Origin: Halobacteriales archaeon QS_1_68_20
GTDB taxonomy: Archaea; Halobacteriota; Halobacteria; Halobacteriales; PXRE01
DNA length: 37,598 nt
Direction of reading: 5' to 3'
NCBI GenBank assembly: GCA_003021085.1
Contig: PXRE01000006.1
Location: 240,458 to 278,055 of the forward strand
Position 1 is the stretch's first letter. The number at the start of each line of letters is the position of its first letter. Below are positions 1-7,670 of the stretch, piece by piece. The notes under the pieces were generated by a model, which was given only the letters and a program-made list of their open reading frames with translations, did no database searches and was not told the origin of the DNA. The position numbers were made by a program, and so were the translations under genes.

Positions 1-84
1 GGCGGGACTGAAAGGGGCCGCGGGCTCGACGCACCCGGCCGACGGAAACACCGGAGCAACGACTGAGCAACGTGAAGGAGTGAC

Positions 85-265
85 GAGGCGCGCAGCGAGA
101 TTCCCGCGAGTGCAACGAGCGGGAGCCAGCGAGAGCTTGCCTCTCGCGCTGCCCCCGAGTCGAGCGCGCGGGGGCGTTCCGGCTGTTGCCGGCCAAGCCA
201 CCACCGACGGAAAACCCGCGGGGGCTTTCCGCGTGTTGCTTGCCAAGGAACCGTCCACGGAGAGG
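85..265 (+). repeat. Dispersed GC-rich repeat, copy A
   Basis: Non-coding GC-rich element filling most of the gene-free stretch 1-371. Bases 105-175 (71 bp) are identical to the reverse complement of 34641-34711. The similarity continues at lower identity on the right through two sub-repeats of about 50-60 bp, each carrying a 'gcgggggc...gttgc' core, ending at 'accgtcNacggagag' in both copies. It contains a hairpin with arms GCGAGAG (129-135) and CTCTCGC (141-147). Open frames across it are low-complexity Arg/Ala-rich and I do not regard them as genes. Bases 1-84 hold nothing I can name. Confidence 0.8.
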
Positions 266-329
266 ACGCGAGAAAACGGCCTCGAAAACCAATCCACCCA
301 CACGAAGAACCACCAACCCACCCTGTTCA

Positions 330-347
330 GTCCGCCGCGGACTTTTT
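330..347 (+). terminator. Hairpin plus T-run, possible terminator
   Basis: The palindrome GTCCGC-c-GCGGAC (330-342) is followed at once by TTTTT (343-347). This resembles an intrinsic terminator for transcription entering from the left. It lies 25 bp before the chosen start of the phosphodiesterase gene, so it could instead lie in that gene's 5' region. T-run termination is known in archaea; the assignment here is inference. Confidence 0.35.
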
Positions 348-371
348 GCCCCCGGGAACCAAGCAACAGAC

Positions 372-1049
372 GTGCGGCTCATCGCTCACCGCGGGTTCGC
401 CCTGACGTTCCCCGAGAACACCCGGTACGCCGTGCAGGCCGCCGCGGACGTGGCCGATCTCGTCGAGGTCGACGTCCGGCGGTGTGGCTCCGGCGAACTC
501 GTGGTCGTCCACGACGAGACCGTCGACCGGGTGACCGACGGGACCGGCAGGGTGGCCGACCGCCGCCTCCCGGAACTCCGGGACCTCGACGTGTTCGACT
601 CCGGCGAACCCATCCCGACGCTGGCGGCGGTGGTCGACGCCGTCCCGGCCGAGGTGGGACTCGTCCTCGACCTCAAGGAGGCCGACGTGGCGGCCGACGC
701 CCCGGAGATCGCGGCGACGGCCGACAACGACGTGCTCGTGTCCGCGACCGACGCCGAGACGCTGGCGGCGGCCCAGGACGCCGCGCCAGGGGTCCCGCGT
801 GCGGTGGTGTTCGACCGCGACCCAGAGCAGGGCCTCCGGCTGGCACGGGACTTCGAGTGCGCCGCCGTCCACCCGCACCACGAATCGGCCACGCCCGGGC
901 TGGTCGAGCGATGTCACGTCGGCGGGTTCTCTGTGCACGCGTGGCCGGTGGCCGACGGCGCGACGGCGGCGCGACTCGCGGAAGCGAACGCCGACGGCGT
1001 CATCGCGGACCGGCCGGACGTGCTGGAGTCGGTGCCGGGCGGCGCGTAA
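372..1049 (+). CDS. Glycerophosphodiester phosphodiesterase family protein
   Basis: A 225-aa cytosolic enzyme of the GDPD family, which hydrolyses glycerophosphodiesters to glycerol-3-phosphate plus an alcohol. The signature is clear: HRG at residues 6-8, PENT at 14-17, EVD with E32 and D34 as metal ligands, and HD at 47-48, giving catalytic His6 and His47. A later LDLKE segment corresponds to the usual (I/L)E(I/V)K strand. The frame is open upstream from 186, but that part is low-complexity repeat sequence. I therefore start at GTG 372, immediately before the RLIAHRG strand, which gives the normal short GDPD length. No signal peptide is seen. The archaeal substrate may be lipid-derived glycerophosphodiesters; this is not determined by sequence. 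Confidence 0.9.
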   Translation: MRLIAHRGFALTFPENTRYAVQAAADVADLVEVDVRRCGSGELVVVHDETVDRVTDGTGRVADRRLPELRDLDVFDSGEPIPTLAAVVDAVPAEVGLVLDLKEADVAADAPEIAATADNDVLVSATDAETLAAAQDAAPGVPRAVVFDRDPEQGLRLARDFECAAVHPHHESATPGLVERCHVGGFSVHAWPVADGATAARLAEANADGVIADRPDVLESVPGGA

Positions 1050-1133
1050 CCGTTCACTCCGCCGTCACGCCCTCGCCTCCGGCGTTTCGACACTACTAAC
1101 TCCCGGTCGAGAAAAGTAGCGGACGAGCCAATA

Positions 1134-2285
1134 ATGAAGCTGCACGAGTACCAGGCGAAGCAGGTCTTCGCGGACGCCGGCATCCCGACGCCACGGTCGG
1201 AACTGGCCGCCAGCGTCGACGAGGCCGTGTCGGCGGCCGAGGAGGTAGGCTATCCCGTCGCCGTCAAGGCCCAGGTACGGGTCGGCGGCAGGGGGAAAGC
1301 CGGCGGCATCGAACTCGCGGACGGCGAGGGGGAAGTCCGCGAGGCCGCCGAGTCCATCCTCGGCATGGACCTGAAGGGGTACCACGTTGATCGCGTCCTC
1401 GTCGAGGAGGCTGTGGACTTCGAGAACGAACTGTACGTCGGCGTCACCATGGACCGCGGCGAGGGCAAGCCCGTGGCCATGGTCTCGACCCGCGGCGGCG
1501 TCAACATCGAGGAGGTGGCCGAAGAAGACCCCCACGCCATCGCCCGCGAGCACGTCGACCCCGCGTTCGGCCTGCACCCCTACCAGGCCCGGCGGGCCGT
1601 CTTCGAGGCGGGCGTCGACCGCGCCGTCGCCACCGACGTCGCCTCCGTCCTGACGAGCCTCTACCAGCTCTGGGACGAGAAAGGCGGCGCCGACGCCGAG
1701 ATCAACCCGCTGATGGTCACCGCGGACGACGAGGTCATCGCCGCCGACGCCGTCTTCAACGTCGACGAGGACGCCCTGTTCCGCCAGCCCGTACTCGAGG
1801 AGATGGGCGAGGAAGGCGAGTTCGACGAGGACGAACTCGAACGGAAGGCCGACGAGTACGACTTCGACTACGTCCGCCTGGACGGCAACGTCGGCATCAT
1901 CGGCAACGGCGCCGGCCTCGTCATGACCACGCTGGACCTCGTGGACCACTACGGCGGCGCTCCCGCGAACTTCCTGGACGTGGGTGGCGGCGCGAAGGCC
2001 GAGCGCATCGCCAACGCGCTCGACATGGTGTTCTCCGACGAGAACGTCGACTCGGTCGTGTTCAACATCTTCGGCGGCATCACCCGCGGCGACGAGGTGG
2101 CCCGCGGCATCAACGCCGCCCTCGGGGAGTTCGACGAGATTCCCAAGCCCGTGGTCGTCCGCCTGGCGGGCACGAACTGGCAGGAAGGCATGGAGATCCT
2201 GGACGAGGACCTGGTGACCGTCGAGGAGACGCTGGAAGACGCCGTCCAGCGTGCCGTCGAGTACGCCCAGGAGGTGGAAGCATGA
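1134..2285 (+). CDS. sucC: Succinyl-CoA synthetase beta subunit
   Basis: 383 aa, full length for the beta subunit of ADP-forming succinate-CoA ligase, which converts succinyl-CoA + ADP + Pi to succinate + ATP in the TCA cycle. It begins with [10 protein letters not shown], typical of SucC. An ATP-grasp domain covers about residues 1-230 (glycine-rich [11 protein letters not shown] loop near residue 48), followed by a CoA-ligase Rossmann domain containing a GNGAG motif, a LDVGGGA segment and FNIFGGITR. Its last bases overlap the sucD start by 4 bp (ATGA), indicating translational coupling in a two-gene operon. The ATG follows a short AT-richer stretch after the phosphodiesterase gene, consistent with its own promoter. 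Confidence 0.97.
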   Translation: MKLHEYQAKQVFADAGIPTPRSELAASVDEAVSAAEEVGYPVAVKAQVRVGGRGKAGGIELADGEGEVREAAESILGMDLKGYHVDRVLVEEAVDFENELYVGVTMDRGEGKPVAMVSTRGGVNIEEVAEEDPHAIAREHVDPAFGLHPYQARRAVFEAGVDRAVATDVASVLTSLYQLWDEKGGADAEINPLMVTADDEVIAADAVFNVDEDALFRQPVLEEMGEEGEFDEDELERKADEYDFDYVRLDGNVGIIGNGAGLVMTTLDLVDHYGGAPANFLDVGGGAKAERIANALDMVFSDENVDSVVFNIFGGITRGDEVARGINAALGEFDEIPKPVVVRLAGTNWQEGMEILDEDLVTVEETLEDAVQRAVEYAQEVEA

Positions 2286-3151
2286 GCATCTTCGTCGACG
2301 ATTCGACCCGCGTGATCGTACAGGGCATCACCGGCGGCGAGGGCGAGTTCCACGCCGAGCAGATGCTGGAGTACGGGACCGACGTCGTGGGCGGCGCCGT
2401 CCCCGGCCGGGGTGGTCAGCAAGTCCACGGCGTCCCCGTCTACGACACCGTCCAGCGCGCCGCCGAGGAGGAGGACGCCGACGCCTCCGTCATCTTCGTC
2501 CCGCCGACCTTTGCCGCCGACGCCATCATGGAGGCGCTGGACTCCCCGCTTGATCTCGCGGTGGCCATCACCGAGGGCATCCCGACCCAGGACATGTCCC
2601 GGGTCAAAAAGCGCCTCTCGGAGGTCGACACCGAACTGATCGGCCCGAACTGCCCCGGCGTCATCACCCCCGGCGAGACGAAACTCGGCATCCTGCCGGG
2701 CAACATCTTCTCGTCCGGCGACGTCGGCCTCGTCTCGCGCTCGGGCACCCTGACCTACCAGGTCGTCGACAACCTGACCGAGCGCGGCATCGGCCAGACC
2801 ACCGCCGTCGGCATCGGTGGGGACCCGATCATCGGCACCACGTTCGTCGACGCCCTCCGGAAGTTCGAGGCCGACGACGACACCGAGGCCGTCGTCATGT
2901 GCGGCGAGATCGGCGGCGAGGACGAGGAGCGCGCCGCCGAGTACATCGGCGCGGAGATGGACACGCCCGTCGTCGGGTTCATCGCCGGCCGCACCGCTCC
3001 GCCGGGCAAGCGCATGGGCCACGCCGGCGCCATCGTCTCCGGCAGCGGGACGGGTACCGCCGAGTCGAAGATCGACGCGCTCAACGAAGCCGGCGCTCGC
3101 GTCGGCGACACCCCCGAGCAGGTCGCGGACTACGTCGAGGACCTCCTGTAA
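2282..3151 (+). CDS. sucD: Succinyl-CoA synthetase alpha subunit
   Basis: 289 aa, the usual length of SucD. It forms the alpha/beta ligase with SucC. An N-terminal CoA-binding Rossmann domain starts at [11 protein letters not shown] (residues 11-21). The ligase half holds [12 protein letters not shown] (121-132) and the phosphohistidine loop MGHAGAIV, with His247 as the residue phosphorylated in the catalytic cycle, equivalent to His246 of the E. coli enzyme. The start overlaps the sucC stop by 4 bp. A short pyrimidine and T-rich stretch follows the stop (about 3160-3175) and could end the transcript. Confidence 0.97.
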   Translation: MSIFVDDSTRVIVQGITGGEGEFHAEQMLEYGTDVVGGAVPGRGGQQVHGVPVYDTVQRAAEEEDADASVIFVPPTFAADAIMEALDSPLDLAVAITEGIPTQDMSRVKKRLSEVDTELIGPNCPGVITPGETKLGILPGNIFSSGDVGLVSRSGTLTYQVVDNLTERGIGQTTAVGIGGDPIIGTTFVDALRKFEADDDTEAVVMCGEIGGEDEERAAEYIGAEMDTPVVGFIAGRTAPPGKRMGHAGAIVSGSGTGTAESKIDALNEAGARVGDTPEQVADYVEDLL

Positions 3152-3221
3152 TCCGGGCCTGAGTTCCCCCTTTTCGCCCTCGAACGTCAGCGATTTTACC
3201 GACCGTCGAGCATCGACCGTC

Positions 3222-4114
3222 GTGGACCGACGCACGTTCGCTACGACGGCCGCGACGGTGACGGCCCCGACGTCGTCCGTCGCCGGGTGCCTCGGCGTCC
3301 TGTCCGACGGCCAGGTCGACCCCGAGGCGAAACTGGACGAGGCGGGGTCGAGGAGTCGCGGGTACTGGACCCGCTGGAGGACGCCGAGCACGCCATCCAG
3401 CGCGCAGAGGAGGCCGCGACCGCGGACCCCGCCCGGCAGAAGGTCGAGGAGTTGCGGACGTTGCTCGACGGAATCGGGAGTTCGCCGCCTCGATTCCCGA
3501 CTTCGAGACGGCCCTGAACGGCTACCTCCCGCTGAGCGGCCGGTTCCGGGACGGCGACTACGAGGCCGTCCGGAACCGCGTCGAGGAGGCCCGCGCCGAC
3601 CTGGAGGGGCTCGCCGAGACGTTCGCCGGCGCCCGCGACCGGATCGACGGCGTCAGCGGGGAGACGCTGACCAGCGGAGATCCGTTCGCCAACTCCGGCG
3701 AGGGCCTGCTGATCGACAGTTGGCGGACCTCCGCCACGGTGCTCCACGACTACGCGGTGTCCGTCGGGGAGGGACTGACGGCCTACGAGGAACTCGTCGG
3801 TGCCGTGGCGAACCTCCGGACAGCGCGTAACGAGATCGGCGAGGGGACCGGCGACCCGGTCGAGACGCTCGAGGCGGCGAGTTCCGCCATCCTTCGCGCC
3901 AGCGCCGCCGCCGACGAAGCGCAGAGCAACGTCGTCCCGAGGATGTACGCGGCGCAGTTCGACCCCGTGGCGTGTTTCGCGGACGCGGGGACGTCTGCCC
4001 GGTCCGGGGCCGTGGGACGCGCGATGGCGGCGCTGGACGACGGCGACCGCGAACGTGCGAGCGAGTCGGTGGGGAGCGCTCTCGGGGATCGAATCCGCGT
4101 CGTGTCCGGAGTGA
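3222..4114 (+). pseudogene. Frameshifted Tat lipoprotein gene
   Basis: A secreted lipoprotein gene read in three frames. Translation from GTG 3222 gives MDRRTF (twin Arg), a short hydrophobic stretch and a lipobox VAGC with Cys23, typical of haloarchaeal Tat lipoproteins. After the segment KLDEAG (near 3345) the sensible protein continues in the second frame (VEESRVLDPLEDAEHAIQRA, then KVEELRTLLDG to about 3470). It then moves to the third frame (EFAASIPDFETALNGYLPL onward to about 4075). The three parts read as one alpha-helical, acidic protein of about 290 residues. A further shift near 4075-4110 would end it at TGA 4114, which is less certain. Function is unknown; the helical lipoprotein probably faced the outside of the cell. 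At least two independent indels argue for a dead gene unless this stretch is poorly sequenced. Confidence 0.7.
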
Positions 4115-4139
4115 ACGGGTACCGGGGTCGAATACGCCC

Positions 4140-4162
4140 GGGCGACCGACAGGCGGTCGCCC
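4140..4162. terminator. Strong 9-bp stem-loop
   Basis: Perfect inverted repeat GGGCGACCG (4140-4148) and CGGTCGCCC (4154-4162) with a 5-nt loop, just after the lipoprotein pseudogene. There is no T-run, so it is either a transcript-stabilising 3' hairpin or a chance GC-rich palindrome. Confidence 0.4.
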
Positions 4163-4210
4163 GCTCCCGAAGCGACCGGGCTTTCCGACCGGCAGCGGAG
4201 CACCCTCAGT

Positions 4211-4358
4211 ATGGATTACACCGCCTTCGTCGAGGAGTACCTCGACTACTACGCCGAGACCCAGTGCGTGCTCCCCGAGCGCCTGGGGGAGTTCGGCGAG
4301 TGGTACCGCGAGCAGGGTCACCTTCGACGCCGACGTGCGCGAGGGGACGCTACACTGA
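4211..4358 (+). pseudogene. Small acidic protein, probably frameshifted
   Basis: ATG 4211 opens a tyrosine/glutamate-rich peptide starting MDYTAFVEEYLDYYAE and running to EWYREQG (about 36 residues). It then turns into an Arg-rich sequence unlike a halophilic protein. In the neighbouring frame the text continues sensibly as VTFDADVREGTLH and stops at 4358. This suggests a small gene of about 49 residues with a one-base lesion near 4318. I do not recognise the family. Confidence 0.45.
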
Positions 4359-4475
4359 GTCGCGTCAGAATGGACGCTACGCTGACACGAAGGCGGCCGA
4401 GCGGAAACGCTTATCCCGCCGACCGAGAAAGGCGGTCCTAACGGACGCCCACCGCCGGACGGCGTCGGGGAAACG

Positions 4476-4727
4476 ATGGGCTACTGGGTACTCGTCAAGA
4501 TCGGGCCGATAAACGGCCGCGAGAAGTTGCACACCGAACTGTTCGACACACGGATGGAGGCGGTCGTCTACAGCAAGGTCCAGCGGGCCGACCGCGGTCG
4601 CGAGACCGAGATCGTCGAGGCCTACGAGTGCGCACAGGCGGACTGCGAGGACGTCCCCGAGTGGGGCTACGAGTTCTGTGAGGACTGCCGCCCGGACCCG
4701 CGCCGGCAGGACTCCGAATCCCGGTAG
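4476..4727 (+). CDS. Small Cys-containing protein, possible zinc finger
   Basis: 83 aa, unrecognised. An N-terminal beta-rich half (MGYWVLVKIGPINGRE) is followed by a basic helix and then ECAQADC (CX4C) and EFCEDC (CX2C), a spacing that could bind one zinc ion. The C-terminal tail is charged and probably disordered. It stands alone between the lipoprotein remnants and the convergent 908-aa secreted protein. Such zinc microproteins are common in haloarchaea. The acidic, in-frame composition and the Cys pairs support a real gene; the function is unknown. Confidence 0.7.
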   Translation: MGYWVLVKIGPINGREKLHTELFDTRMEAVVYSKVQRADRGRETEIVEAYECAQADCEDVPEWGYEFCEDCRPDPRRQDSESR

Positions 4728-4785
4728 GTCGGAGCACCGTTCCGGTGGGGGTGGCCCGGGGAACCGCCACTGGGGGACTATCTCG

Positions 4786-7512
4786 TCAGTACGGGTACTC
4801 GACCACCAGCGACCCCGAATCGTCGTAGACGTAGACCGTGTCGCCGGCGTTGTTCCAGACGGCAGTCCCGTTGCCCCAGTAGAGGTCCGTGCTGGTGTCG
4901 GTGCCGCTCCCGGTGTGGAGCGTGACCTGGGCGCCGGCGTCCAGCGTGAACCCGTCCGGGAAGGTGTAGCTGTGGCCTGCCTCGTCCTCGCAGACGTACC
5001 CGGTCATGTCGATGCCCGCGTCGCCGACGTTCTCGAAAACGACGTACTCGTCGTTGAGGTTGTCGGAGTCGTTCCCCTCGGCGTCGGCGTGGACGTTCGC
5101 GACCTCCAGGTCGCCGCTGGTCGAGGACTGCGGGTAGGTGTACTCGACGACCAGGGACCCGGCGTCGTCGTAGACGTAGACCGTGTCGCCGCCGTCGTTC
5201 CAGACGTAGGTCCCGCTCCCCCAGTAGAGGTCCGTGTCGGTGTCCGTCCCGCTACCCGTGTGGAGCGTGACCTGCGCGCCGGCGTCCAGCGTGAACCCGT
5301 CCGGGAAGGTGTAGCTGTGGCCTGCCTCGTCCTCGCAGACGTACCCCGTCATGTCGAGGTCGGCGTCGCCCTGGTTCTCGAAGACGACGTACTCGTCGTT
5401 CAGCGTGTCACCGGACTCGCTCACTTCCGCGACCGCCAGTTGGCCGCCGCTCCCGACGGCGGGGTACGCGGAGAACAGCGGGAAACTCCCATCGAAGACT
5501 GTCGTCGTCGGGATGGAGGAGTCGTCGTTGACGTTGTTGGTGCCGTCGGAGACGTCGTCGGCGTTCAACCGGAGGTCCGACCCGAGCGCCGCGGCGACGT
5601 CGTTGAGGGTCGACCGCGCGTCCGCGGGCGCGTCGCCACCGCCCATCAGGACGACCGCGCCGCCGTCGTCGACGTGGCTCCGCAGGGCGTCGAGTTCGGC
5701 GCTCGTGAAGCCCTCGTCCGGCGGCGTGACGAGGATGGCCTGGGCGTCCGCGAGGCGGTCGGCGTACCCGCCGTTGACCTGGTCGAAGTCGATGCCGAAC
5801 CCTTCCAGATGACGGAGGTAGTAGGCGGCGTCCTCGGACCCGAGCGCGTGGTCGGCGGTGAACTGGCCGTGGCCGCCGTCGATCAGGACGTCGCCGTCCC
5901 GCGAGGAGAGGTAGTCGACCAGGTTGGTCACCAGCACGAAGTTCTCGTAGTCGGAGGTGTCGACGGCGAAGTCCTCCTCGGCCTCGTAGGACTCGTCGAT
6001 GGTGAGGCCGCCGACCACCGCGACGCTTGCCGTCTCGTCGACGGCGACCAGCGGCAGGTCGTCGCTCCCGTAGTCGTGGCCGCCGTCCAGCGTCTGGGTG
6101 GCGCTAGATTCGGCGTACACCGGGACGCGGTCGTCGGCCACGCCGCCGTTCGCAGTACGGACTGTCGCGGGGTTCGGGAAGAACAGGTCGTCGACGTCGC
6201 GGTTGCGGTACTCCGAGGAGTTCTCGGGGTCGCTCCCGCTCCAGACCCGCCGGCCGTTCGCCTGCGCCGTCGACTCGGCGTCGGAAAAGGACTCGTGGTG
6301 CGTGAACGCCGAGGAGTACAGGCGTGCGTACCCCTCCTCGACCGCGCGGCGGTTGTAGAAGTCGTCGCGGTTGCCGTCGCCGTCGGCGTCGTAGTGGATG
6401 TACCCCAGCAGGCGGTCGTACTGGTCGAAGATGGTGTCCTCCTCGCTGTCGAACGAGATGTCCACCGTCTCGTTGGCGAGTTCGCCCCTGGCGAAGTCGG
6501 TGGCGTTGGCGCCCCAGTCGGCCAGGTAGGTGAGGCTCTCGATGCCCACCCACTCCTCTTCGCGCTCGTACTGCTGGTACTGCTCCTTCTCGGGGGTGTC
6601 GATGCCGAGGATGCGGACGTTCTCCTCGCGGCCGCTGTCGAAGCGCACGTCCACGGTGTCGCCGTCGTCGACTTCGATCACGTCGACGGCGTAGGTCTGG
6701 TCCTGGTAGATGTCCATCCCCGGCCGGTCCGCGAAGAAGTCGAACGCCGTGTTGAACTGCGTCGTCGTCGGCTTGTAGAACGAGTCGTCGTTGTTCGTGT
6801 CGTCGGTCACCTGGTCGTCGTTGAACCGGAACGCCAGGTGCAGCGACGAGGCGAGGTCGTTGAAGTTGGCCGTCTCGTCGTAGTCGTTGTAGTCCGCCCG
6901 GTCGTGCAGGAACAGCGCACCGCCGCCGGCAACGAAGTCCGCCAGCGCCTGCTTCTCGCTGTCGGTGAACGCAGTCGATGGGGCCGTGATCCAGACCGCG
7001 TCGGCACCCGAGAGGTCCTCGGCCAGCGTCGAAGTGGCCTGGACGGTGTAGCCGTTCTCCTCGCCGTAGTTGGCCATGTTCGAGAAGTCGTTCAGCGTGT
7101 AGTACTGGTCGTGGCCCTCGTCGTAGAGAATGGTCCCGCTCCCGCCGAGTTCGTCGTCCCAGACGTTCAGGAGGAACTCCTCGTTGCCGCTCTTGAAGTT
7201 GGCGTCGTCCTCGACCAGCGTCGCGCCGAACCCGACGACCGGGCCGTCGACCGCCACCAGGGGGATGGGCGTGTCCGTGTCGTAGTACGTCGCGTCCCCG
7301 TCGTCGTCGGCGTCCTCGTTGAGCGCGGTGTCCTCCGCCCAGACCGCGATCACCGAGTCGTCCGTGAGGTAGTTGCCGTTGTGGTCCAGCAGACTCGCCG
7401 TCGAGTCGAACGCCAGGGCGTCCACAGTCGAGGCCGCCGAGGCGACCGACGTGCCGACCGCGCTCCCGAGGCTCACCGCGCCTATCGTGTTGATGAACTG
7501 ACGTCGCCGCAT
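4786..7512 (-). CDS. Tat-secreted nuclease / GATase-like / lamin-tail protein
   Basis: 908 aa, exported. The Tat signal MRRRQF plus hydrophobic stretch ends near residue 27 (ASA|A). Residues about 30-265 and 460-685 are two related modules resembling the DUF4350/GATase-like fold; both contain 'DGPVVGF/VAVVGGL', 'AxW/ILVTxPxxxFT', 'GGGAL/GGAVVLM' and 'IPTTTVF/KPTTTQF' segments. Between them, residues 272-427 are a thermonuclease (SNase) domain with the expected residues: D283 and D285 of DGDT, R300 in VRILGIDTPE, D305, E308, and R367 in QYDRLLGYI. The C-terminus carries two lamin-tail domains at about 690-795 and 800-908, nearly identical copies offset by exactly 115 residues. It is likely an extracellular DNA-degrading or DNA-handling protein. 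A TATA-like AT-rich stretch lies upstream at 7530-7560. The domain content is well supported; the cellular role is inferred. Confidence 0.9.
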   Translation of the reverse strand: MRRRQFINTIGAVSLGSAVGTSVASAASTVDALAFDSTASLLDHNGNYLTDDSVIAVWAEDTALNEDADDDGDATYYDTDTPIPLVAVDGPVVGFGATLVEDDANFKSGNEEFLLNVWDDELGGSGTILYDEGHDQYYTLNDFSNMANYGEENGYTVQATSTLAEDLSGADAVWITAPSTAFTDSEKQALADFVAGGGALFLHDRADYNDYDETANFNDLASSLHLAFRFNDDQVTDDTNNDDSFYKPTTTQFNTAFDFFADRPGMDIYQDQTYAVDVIEVDDGDTVDVRFDSGREENVRILGIDTPEKEQYQQYEREEEWVGIESLTYLADWGANATDFARGELANETVDISFDSEEDTIFDQYDRLLGYIHYDADGDGNRDDFYNRRAVEEGYARLYSSAFTHHESFSDAESTAQANGRRVWSGSDPENSSEYRNRDVDDLFFPNPATVRTANGGVADDRVPVYAESSATQTLDGGHDYGSDDLPLVAVDETASVAVVGGLTIDESYEAEEDFAVDTSDYENFVLVTNLVDYLSSRDGDVLIDGGHGQFTADHALGSEDAAYYLRHLEGFGIDFDQVNGGYADRLADAQAILVTPPDEGFTSAELDALRSHVDDGGAVVLMGGGDAPADARSTLNDVAAALGSDLRLNADDVSDGTNNVNDDSSIPTTTVFDGSFPLFSAYPAVGSGGQLAVAEVSESGDTLNDEYVVFENQGDADLDMTGYVCEDEAGHSYTFPDGFTLDAGAQVTLHTGSGTDTDTDLYWGSGTYVWNDGGDTVYVYDDAGSLVVEYTYPQSSTSGDLEVANVHADAEGNDSDNLNDEYVVFENVGDAGIDMTGYVCEDEAGHSYTFPDGFTLDAGAQVTLHTGSGTDTSTDLYWGNGTAVWNNAGDTVYVYDDSGSLVVEYPY
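4921..5460 (-). repeat. Tandem duplication of lamin-tail coding unit
   Basis: Within the preceding secreted protein gene, the DNA coding for the two lamin-tail domains is repeated with a period of 345 bp. For example, the stretch starting 'cgtgacctg' at 4921 recurs at 5266 and stays nearly identical for well over 80 bp. This indicates a recent intragenic duplication or ongoing homogenisation. Confidence 0.85.
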
Positions 7513-7670
7513 AGACCCAATTCAGTGACTCGATCCTAATAAATAATTGCACTATACTAATTCGGTGTAATTTGAACTTACTATTATTCTTATATCAGGA
7601 TGTCGCTGGCGGAACTGCTACGCAATTCGACCGGCGCGACGTCGAAAAGCAGTCTCGCCGGGGCGAGGTG

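Noticed and set aside
80..1099. 339-codon open frame on the + strand over repeat A and the phosphodiesterase
   Set aside because: Arg/Pro/Gly-rich and in a different frame from the phosphodiesterase; it is a GC-rich shadow.
4678..7539. 953-codon open frame on the + strand
   Set aside because: It is the antisense shadow of the 908-aa secreted nuclease protein, whose minus-strand reading has a Tat signal and known domains. The + reading is Val/Arg/Glu-rich without domains; long antisense frames are expected at this GC content.
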